Below, in pieces: positions 1-5,400 of a DNA stretch of 5,528 nt. The notes under the pieces are model-generated. The model did no database searches and was not told the DNA's origin. It saw only the letters and a program-made list of their open reading frames with translations. Position numbers and translations under genes: made by a program. How positions within the stretch are numbered: the first letter of the stretch is position 1; each line of letters starts with the position of its first letter. The DNA is from Elusimicrobiota bacterium (GTDB lineage: Bacteria; Elusimicrobiota; Elusimicrobia; UBA1565; UBA9628): positions 1 to 5,528 of the forward strand of contig JAGWMT010000221.1 in NCBI GenBank assembly GCA_028871595.1, given 5' to 3'.

Positions 1-426
1 AACAGCTACGAACAGTTTTTCATGACGATGCGGCAATTGAAGCTCGGCCACGCGGCGGACGTCGAGGCGTTTCGCCGGATGGCGTTCAACGTCATGGGCC
101 GCAACTGCGACGACCACACAAAGAACTTCTCCTTTCTCCTGCGCAAAGGCGGATCTTGGACGCTCTCCCCCGCCTACGACGTCACCTTCGCGCATAATCC
201 CAAGGGCGAATGGACCGCGCAGCATCTGATGTCGGTCAACGGGGAATTCGACGGCATCAAAAAGGAAGACTGCCTCGCGCTGGCGGATCGGTTTGGAATC
301 GGCGAAGCGCCAGCCCTCCTGAAAGAAGTCCGAGCGGCCGTCGCGGATTGGCCGTCATTCGCGAAGACGGCCAAGATTCACGCGACGGAAGCGGCGCGAA
401 TCAAACAACAACAGATACTGCTGTAA
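1..426 (+). CDS. hipA: HipA-family serine/threonine kinase toxin, C-terminal part (5' end outside window)
   Basis: The reading frame is open from base 1 to a TAA at 424-426, giving the last 141 residues of a protein whose start lies left of the window. The ATG at 22 is internal, since the frame is open and protein-like before it. Counting from base 1, Asp37-Asp38-His39-Thr40-Lys41-Asn42-Phe43-Ser44 matches the HipA catalytic loop (Asp309 and Asn314 of E. coli HipA align with Asp37 and Asn42). Ser56-Pro57-Ala58-Tyr59-Asp60 matches the metal-binding Asp332 region. Known HipA proteins are kinases of type II toxin-antitoxin pairs; E. coli HipA phosphorylates glutamyl-tRNA synthetase and is held by the DNA-binding antitoxin HipB. 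Full-length relatives have roughly 400-440 residues, so about one third is visible. Any hipB partner would lie upstream, as nothing HipB-like follows. GC is about 58% by hand count against about 70% in the next gene, which suggests transfer. Whether this is a true toxin or a housekeeping HipA-like kinase cannot be decided. Confidence 0.88.
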   Translation, partial: NSYEQFFMTMRQLKLGHAADVEAFRRMAFNVMGRNCDDHTKNFSFLLRKGGSWTLSPAYDVTFAHNPKGEWTAQHLMSVNGEFDGIKKEDCLALADRFGIGEAPALLKEVRAAVADWPSFAKTAKIHATEAARIKQQQILL

Positions 427-537
427 CCGGGTCGTATGTGTAGCGGCACCGCTTCCCTTTGGCGTCGATTTTTGATGTATCGCCGGACATCATGACTTGC
501 TCTGGAGTAAGTCGCGATCCCGCCGAAAGGATCAAAG

Positions 538-553
538 CTCGCGCCGGCGCGAG
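538..553. repeat. Perfect 16-bp palindrome
   Basis: CTCGCGCCGGCGCGAG equals its own reverse complement. In RNA it could form a 6-bp stem with a CCGG loop. It is not followed by a T-run, so a classic intrinsic terminator for hipA is unlikely, though a weak or factor-assisted one is possible. It lies 36 bases upstream of the transporter -10 box, so an operator is the other option. Confidence 0.55.
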
Positions 554-557
554 TGAG

Positions 558-573
558 GACCGGCGTGCCGGTC
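558..573. promoter_or_regulatory. Inverted repeat over the expected -35 position of the transporter promoter
   Basis: GACCGGC-GT-GCCGGTC has perfect 7-bp arms around a 2-base centre and begins four bases after the preceding palindrome. A -35 element spaced 17 bases from the TAGAAT box would occupy 566-571, inside this repeat, and no TTGACA-like hexamer is there. The position suits binding of a dimeric regulator or activator. The alternative is a second RNA hairpin in a two-hairpin terminator. No known operator consensus is recognised. Confidence 0.45.
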
Positions 574-585
574 AGCGGCGCCGAA

Positions 586-600
586 TGATAGAATCGCCCC
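586..600 (+). promoter_or_regulatory. Extended -10 promoter for a leaderless transporter mRNA
   Basis: TGA-TAGAAT places a TG extension at 586-587 and a -10 hexamer at 589-594, followed by only CGCCCC before the ATG at 601. A transcription start about seven bases after the hexamer would fall on the start codon itself. No AGGAGG-like sequence precedes the ATG. This supports the start chosen for the transporter and predicts a leaderless transcript. Confidence 0.6.
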
Positions 601-1302
601 ATGGCCACTCATCCTCACCATCACCACGAACACCACTTCACCGCGACCGACGCCGTTCGCGACCTGGTGATCGGCATGTCCGACGGCCTGACCGTGCCCT
701 TCGCGCTGGCGGCGGGATTGACCGGGGCGGTGGCCGCGTCGAAGCTGGTGGTCACCGCGGGCATGGCGGAGATCGCCGCGGGCTCCATCGCCATGGGCCT
801 GGGAGGCTACCTGGCCGCGCGCGGCGACGCCGAGCACTACGCCGCCGAGGCCAAGCGCGAAGCCGAGGAGATCATCGAGAAGCCCCACGCCGAGCGCGCG
901 GAAGTCGCCGCCGTGTTCCGCCACTACGGCCTGGACGAGGCGCAGATCGCGCCCATTCTGGAGAATTTCGAGAAGAACGAGCCCGCCTGGGTGGACTTCA
1001 TGATGCGCTTCGAGCTGGGCCTGGAACGCCCCGACCCGTCGCGGGGCCTGACCTCGGCGCTGACCATCGGCGGCGCGTACGTGGTGGGCGGGCTGGTGCC
1101 GCTGACTCCGTACTTCTTCGTGAGCGACGCGCGCGCCGCGCTGCCGTGGTCGGTGGCCACGACCCTGGCCGCGCTGTTCGCCTTCGGCTACGCGAAAGGG
1201 AAGGTCACGTCGGGCGAACCCTGGCGCTCGGCCCTGCACACGGCCCTGGTGGGCAGCCTGGCGGCGGCCGCGGCCTTCGGCATCGCGCATCTGTTCGCCT
1301 GA
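601..1302 (+). CDS. VIT1/CCC1 family iron/manganese transporter
   Basis: This 233-residue integral membrane protein is of the family that moves Fe2+ or Mn2+ out of the cytoplasm (VIT1 and CCC1 load vacuoles; bacterial members probably export or detoxify). Five hydrophobic segments can be drawn at about residues 22-44, 49-72, 150-171, 181-200 and 210-233. The first carries the family signature around Asp28-Gly29-Leu30, and the second holds Glu57, Met65 and the Gly-Leu-Gly-Gly-Tyr motif 66-70. Between the second and third is a charged loop of about 75 residues with Glu83, Glu87, Glu89, Glu90, Glu93, Glu98 and Glu101, matching the cytosolic metal-binding helices of VIT1; it ends in the typical Phe-Met-Met...Glu-Leu-Gly-Leu motif. 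The length is normal for the family. The N-terminus is unusual, with seven histidines in residues 4-12. The ATG follows a -10 box without a ribosome binding site. Family assignment is secure; the metal and direction of transport are inferred. Confidence 0.93.
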   Translation: MATHPHHHHEHHFTATDAVRDLVIGMSDGLTVPFALAAGLTGAVAASKLVVTAGMAEIAAGSIAMGLGGYLAARGDAEHYAAEAKREAEEIIEKPHAERAEVAAVFRHYGLDEAQIAPILENFEKNEPAWVDFMMRFELGLERPDPSRGLTSALTIGGAYVVGGLVPLTPYFFVSDARAALPWSVATTLAALFAFGYAKGKVTSGEPWRSALHTALVGSLAAAAAFGIAHLFA

Positions 1303-1319
1303 GGTTCCGGCGCGCGTTT

Positions 1320-1335
1320 TGGTAGAATCTCCGTC
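1320..1335 (+). promoter_or_regulatory. Extended -10 promoter for a leaderless acyltransferase mRNA
   Basis: TGG-TAGAAT gives a TG extension at 1320-1321 and a hexamer at 1323-1328, then seven bases to the GTG at 1336. The hexamer is identical to that of the preceding transporter. The gap between the two genes is only 33 bases, so the acyltransferase may be read both from this promoter and by read-through. The nearest -35-like sequence, CTGAGG at 1299-1304 over the transporter stop, is weak. No Shine-Dalgarno sequence is present. Confidence 0.58.
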
Positions 1336-2247
1336 GTGAATCCCGTTCTGGCCCTCCTCCTGCGCATCCCCACCCACGGACTCGGATTGTTCGTCGCGGT
1401 CTTGCCGCGCTCGTGGGAGACCGCGCTGGGCCGCTTCCTGGGACGCATCGCCATGCGCGTGGACCCCAAGCGCCGGAAGATCGCGCAGGAAAACATCGAG
1501 CGCTGCCTGCCGAAACTGTCTCCCGCCGAGCGCCGGCTAATATTGGTCCAGAACTACGAACACTACGGCGTGTTGACGCTGGAACTGGCCCATATGTTTA
1601 CCCCCATCGAGGGCCACTGGCCCGCCTATGTGGCCCGGACCACCCGCATCGAGGGCCTGGAGAACTGGGAGAAGGTCCATGCCCGCGGCAAGGGCGAACT
1701 GTTCTGCTCCGCCCATCTGGCGAATTGGGAGTTCGCCGCCGCGGCCGGCGCCATCGGCGGCATGAAGGTCACCATCGTCACGCGCAAGCTCAAGCCCCAG
1801 TGGCTGCACGACTGGATGGAGAAGGTGCGCCTGTCCGCCGGGGTCCAGGCGACGTATCAGCCCCGCACCGTCCCCACCGTGATGAAGCGCCTGCGCGACG
1901 GCGAAGGCGTGGTGTTCGTCATGGACCAGTACATGCCCCCGCCCATGGGCGAGCCCACCCGCTTCTTCGGTGTCCTGGTGGACACCTTGGCCGCCATCGC
2001 CCCGCTCTCGCGCCGCACCGGCGCGGCCATTTTGCCCGTGCGCCAGATCCGCGGCCAGGACGGCCTCGTGCGCATCCTGGTGGACCCGGAGATCCCCCTC
2101 TCCGACGACGACAAGGCCGACAACCAGCGGTTAGCCGATATGGTCGAGGGCTGGATCCGCGCCGTGCCCGGACAATGGCTGTGGGCGCACCGCCGCTTCA
2201 AGCACGTGGACTGGTCCCAACGGGACCGCAGGGCCCAAACGGCCTAG
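1336..2247 (+). CDS. LpxL/HtrB-type lysophospholipid/lipid A acyltransferase
   Basis: This 303-residue protein resembles the late acyltransferases of lipid A synthesis, which move a fatty acyl chain from acyl-ACP to a hydroxyl on an acyl chain of the lipid A precursor at the inner face of the inner membrane. Residues 3-24 form a hydrophobic N-terminal anchor. The catalytic HX4E motif is His127-Leu-Ala-Asn-Trp-Glu132, preceded by Cys-Ser-Ala as usual for this family. A second conserved block is Met196-Asp197-Gln198, with Arg209-Phe-Phe-Gly212 just after it, matching the DQ...FFG block of LpxL/LpxM. The end, Gln-Trp-Leu-Trp-Ala-His-Arg-Arg-Phe-Lys, is the familiar C-terminal motif of the family. 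Length is normal (about 300). The GTG at 1336 was chosen because it preserves the membrane anchor and follows a -10 box at leaderless spacing; the next in-frame ATG would remove the anchor. LpxL, LpxM and related transferases on other lipids cannot be told apart here. Confidence 0.9.
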   Translation: MNPVLALLLRIPTHGLGLFVAVLPRSWETALGRFLGRIAMRVDPKRRKIAQENIERCLPKLSPAERRLILVQNYEHYGVLTLELAHMFTPIEGHWPAYVARTTRIEGLENWEKVHARGKGELFCSAHLANWEFAAAAGAIGGMKVTIVTRKLKPQWLHDWMEKVRLSAGVQATYQPRTVPTVMKRLRDGEGVVFVMDQYMPPPMGEPTRFFGVLVDTLAAIAPLSRRTGAAILPVRQIRGQDGLVRILVDPEIPLSDDDKADNQRLADMVEGWIRAVPGQWLWAHRRFKHVDWSQRDRRAQTA

Positions 2248-2289
2248 GCCTTCGGAATCCGGGAAATCCGGGTCCCTTTTCTCCCGCCC

Positions 2290-2307
2290 CGGGGCCTTAA
2301 GGCCCCG
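2290..2307. terminator. Perfect 18-bp palindrome; possible acyltransferase terminator or operator of the AAA+ gene
   Basis: CGGGGCCTTAAGGCCCCG is its own reverse complement and would fold as a 7-bp GC stem with a UUAA loop, 42 bases after the acyltransferase stop. The following bases are CCCAAGTCTTCGC rather than a T-run, so it is a poor intrinsic terminator on the + strand; the opposite strand has no T-run either. It ends 21 bases before the TATACT box, which would also suit an operator. Confidence 0.45.
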
Positions 2308-2328
2308 CCCAAGTCTTCGCTACCTCTT

Positions 2329-2340
2329 TATACTGTGCGC
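2329..2340 (+). promoter_or_regulatory. -10 box of a leaderless promoter for the AAA+ gene
   Basis: TATACT at 2329-2334 differs from TATAAT at one position and is followed by GTGCGC and the ATG at 2341. The six-base spacing equals that of the transporter gene. There is no TG extension and no convincing -35 element; the 17-base-spaced position (2306-2311) borders the palindrome. No ribosome binding site precedes the ATG. Confidence 0.58.
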
Positions 2341-2442
2341 ATGGAAAAGACCATGCCCCGCCGCGCCCCCGTCGCCGCCGTGTTCGCCCGAGTGACCCTC
2401 GCCGCTTTGCTGGCGGCCGCGCCCGCGCCCGGACTTTGGGCG
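2341..2442 (+). other. Predicted N-terminal signal peptide of the AAA+ protein
   Basis: Residues 1-34 have a basic start (Lys3, Arg7, Arg8), a hydrophobic core at about 18-27 (Val-Thr-Leu-Ala-Ala-Leu-Leu-Ala-Ala-Ala), helix-breaking Pro28, Pro30 and Gly31, and a likely signal peptidase I site after Leu32-Trp33-Ala34, before Gln35. Arg17 lies just before the core. The paired Arg7-Arg8 does not fit the Tat consensus well, so Sec export is the simpler reading. An uncleaved membrane anchor is also possible. Confidence 0.65.
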
Positions 2443-5400
2443 CAGGTCGTGGGGCGCGTGGAGCCCGTCGGGGCCTCCGCCGTCGGCGTCTCCGGCGTTT
2501 CCGCCGCCGCGATGGCCGCGCCTCTGTCGGCCGCCGCCCCGCTCTCCTCCCTGAGCGCGCCCGCCGCCGCGCCGCTGGCCGCCGCGTCGGCTCCCGGCGT
2601 CGCGCCGGTCCCCGCCGCGGCCCTGGGCGCCGCCGTTCTTCCCGCCGCCGCTCCCGCCGTGGCGAAAGCCGCCGCTCCAAGCGCCGCCGCCGTGCTGAAG
2701 TCCGTCGCCTCCGGCGCCGCCGCGCTCAACGGCCCCCGCGCGACGTCCGCCTCCTCGAAAGCCGAATCCGCGCGCGCTTTCGACGCCGCCGCCGCCCGCC
2801 CCGCCGATTCCGGGGACGCCGTCTCCGGCGCCTGGAACGCCGCTCCCGCCTTGGGCCTGTCCCGCTCCACTCGCGGCGCCGCCAGCGACGGCCCGGCGCG
2901 CGGCTCCAACGGCGGCAGCCGCGGACCGATCGATCATCGCGCGGCCGCCAACGCTCTGGACTCCGCGCTGATGAAGACCGTCAAGGGCGGGAAGCTCATG
3001 ACCGAGGACCAATTGGTCCAGGCCGCGAAAGTCCTCGGGCACCGGGAGACGGTCGCCGCGGAGCTCATCAAGATTCTGGTCGGCGACGGCCGCCTGATGG
3101 CGCTGTCCGGCAACCGCTACGTCTTCACCGACCTGGCCGACCGCTTCGCCGGAGAGTTCTCGAACCCCGAGGTCAACAAGGCCGGGAAGCTGGCCCGCGA
3201 GGGCGTCGCCGCCGTCAACGGCGACCGCAAGATCAACGGCAACGCCCGCGCCGTCGTGGCCTTCCAGCGGTCGCTGACCGCGCTGCGCGCCGCCGGGGAG
3301 ACCGAGTCCGCCGCCGAAGTCGAGATCCTCTACAATAATGCCCGGTTCGAGCTGCTGCGCTCCGTCCTGCGCGAGTACATCGGCGTGGTCGGCGGCAAGG
3401 CGCAGACCGATCCCGCGAGGTTCGAGGAGCCCCGCGCCCGCGCGGTGGCCGCCCACAACGCCCTCAACGACATGCACTTCGGCGCCGGCCAGGCCGCGCC
3501 CGCCTTCGACGAGGACACCCGCGCGTGGCTCGAGGACACCATCGGCGACATGAAGCCGTCGCAGAAGTTCCAGGAGCAGGAACAGGGGCGGATCACGGCC
3601 CAGGCCCTGGGCGACGTGCTGACCATGCTGGAAGGCGCCCGCCCCCAGAGGCTGCTCCTGACCGGGCCCGCCGCCGAAGATCCGAAGCCGGCGGAAAAGG
3701 CGGCCTACAAGCCGCTGGACAAGAACGAGTACGAGACCCTTTACGAGTACGGCACCGACATCACCCAGAAGGCGTCCGACCCCAAGCGCCGCCCGCTGAT
3801 CGGCCGCCGCGGCGAGATCCGCCAGATGGTGAAGACGCTCCTGCGCGTCGAGAAGAACAACCCGCTGGTGATCGGCGAGAAGGGCGTGGGCAAGACCGCC
3901 ATCGTCAACGGGCTGGCGCAGATGATCGTGGACGGCCAGATCCCCGAGCTCTCGGGCAAGACCATCATCAAGATCGACCTGAACAAGGTCGTCGCCGGCA
4001 CCAAGTACCGCGGCGAGTTCGAGGAGCGCATGCAGAAGATCATCGCCGAGGCCAAGAAGTCCAACGGCCGCGTGATCCTGTTCATCGACGAGATCCACAT
4101 GATCGTGGGCGCGGGCGGCGCCTCCGGCTCGCCCGACGCGTCGCAGATCCTCAAGGAATCCCTGTCCGACGGCTCGATCTCCGTGATCGGCGCCACCACC
4201 ATGGACGAGTTCCGCCGCATCGAGAAGGACGGCGCCTTGATGCGCCGCTTCAACCCGGTCAAGCTCCTGCCCCCCACCAAGGACGAAGCGGAGACCATCC
4301 TGGAAGGCGTGAAGGGCGTCTATGAGAAGAAGCACGGCGTGACCATCGCCCTGGAGACGGTCAAGGCCGCGGTGTCCTTGGCCTACCGCTACGTGACCGA
4401 CCGCCACCTGCCCGACTCCGCGCTGGACCTGATGGACGACGCGTCGGCCGAGGTGGAGCTGAAGGCGTCCGAGGCGAAGGCGAACGGCGTGGAATCCCCC
4501 ACCAAGGCCGTGACGGCGGAAGATATCGCCCAGGAAATCTCACTGAGGACCGGCATTCCCGCGGGAAAACTCAACGAAGACAAACGGGCGCAGTTGAAGA
4601 ATCTGCCGGCCGAGATGAAGTCCCAGGTCATCGGCCAGGACGAGGCCGTGGAGAAGGTCGCCGAGGCCGTCCAGGCAGGCGAGACCGGCTACCGCGACCC
4701 GAAGCAGCCCATCGCGTCCTTCGTGTTCCTGGGCCCGACGGGCGTGGGCAAGACCGAGCTGGCGCGCATGCTGGCCAAGATCAAGTTCGGCTCCGAGAAG
4801 AACATGCTCCGCCTGGACATGTCCGAGTACCAGGAGAAGAGCTCGGTCAGCCGCCTGATCAGCGCGCCCCCCGGCTACGTGGGCCACGAGGAAGGCGGCC
4901 AGCTGACCGAGTCCATCCGCCGCAACCCCTACCAGGTGATCCTGCTCGACGAGATCGAGAAGGCCCACCCGGAGGTGTTCGACGTCCTCCTGCAGGTCCT
5001 GGAAGACGGCCGCCTCACCGACGGCCAGGGCCGCACCGTGGACTTCTCCAACACCATCATCATCATGACGTCCAACATCGGCGGCAGCGTGTCCGGCGAC
5101 GAGAACGCGAAAATCGCCGACGGCTGGCGCGACGGCGGCGACGGCTACGAGTACAAGCAGGACGGCATGGGCTTCAACGCCAAGACCCTCAAGCGCGCCA
5201 AGGCCGGCACGGGCGTCAGCTCGGAGCGCGCCAAGCACTACCTGGAGGCGTTCAAGGCCAAGTACCGCCCCGAGTTCGTCAACCGCGTGGGCGAGGACCG
5301 CGTGGTGGTGTTCAACGAGATCACCGAGAAGTCCAAGCTGGGCGCCATCCTGGACCTGCGCCTGAAGGCCTTGGAGAGCCAGCTCAAGGAGAAGGACCTG

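Larger units (their letters stand above)
427..600. other. Intergenic region with two tandem palindromes and the transporter promoter
   Basis: This 174-base gap follows the hipA stop. The left part (427-537) shows no gene, RNA or U-tract terminator that I can recognise. The right part holds two adjacent GC-rich inverted repeats (538-553 and 558-573) and an extended -10 promoter ending six bases before the transporter start. GTG- or ATG-started frames crossing it have no ribosome binding site and no recognisable protein motif. Confidence 0.6.
2248..2340. other. Intergenic region with short direct repeat, palindrome and AAA+ gene promoter
   Basis: These 93 bases hold, in order, a tandem 9-base repeat (2256-2273), a pyrimidine-rich stretch, an 18-bp perfect palindrome (2290-2307) and a TATACT box six bases before the AAA+ start. 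The acyltransferase stop itself lies in a 10-bp palindrome, GGCCTAGGCC (2241-2250). No gene or RNA is visible. Confidence 0.6.

Noticed and set aside
378..608. A 76-codon frame on the - strand spanning the hipA-transporter gap
   Set aside because: It is the only frame filling this gap, but it starts with GTG, has no ribosome binding site or -10 box in place, overlaps both flanking genes and shows no motif I can name.
459..1325. A + strand frame of 288 codons overlapping the transporter
   Set aside because: Its product is an Arg/Gly-rich off-frame reading of the transporter gene; the correct frame has five membrane segments and family motifs.
532..1377. A 281-codon open frame on the - strand covering the transporter
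   Set aside because: It is composed mainly of Gly, Arg, His and Gln without any domain, and is antisense to a well-supported VIT1/CCC1 gene.
2341..2362. A Tat (twin-arginine) signal at Arg7-Arg8 of the AAA+ protein
   Set aside because: The residues after the arginine pair (Ala-Pro-Val) do not fit the Tat consensus with its hydrophobic residue and Lys; Sec export or a membrane anchor is the simpler reading.
2971..3000. Internal ATG starts (Met211, Met220) that would give a signal-less cytosolic unfoldase
   Set aside because: There is no -10 box at leaderless spacing and only a weak purine stretch before Met220, while the ATG at 2341 has the same promoter layout as its neighbours; kept only as a way to refute the export idea.
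2320..4407. A very long (695-codon) open frame on the - strand opposite the AAA+ gene
   Set aside because: It lies antisense to clear AAA+ motifs in the + strand frame, its protein is rich in Gly, Ala, Asp and Leu with no recognisable motif, and stop-free antisense frames are expected in DNA of 70-85% GC.
4540..5238. A 232-codon open frame on the - strand opposite the D2 module
   Set aside because: It mirrors the D2 coding frame, is dominated by Leu, Ala, Val and Gly, and has no promoter or ribosome binding site; it is a codon-bias shadow.
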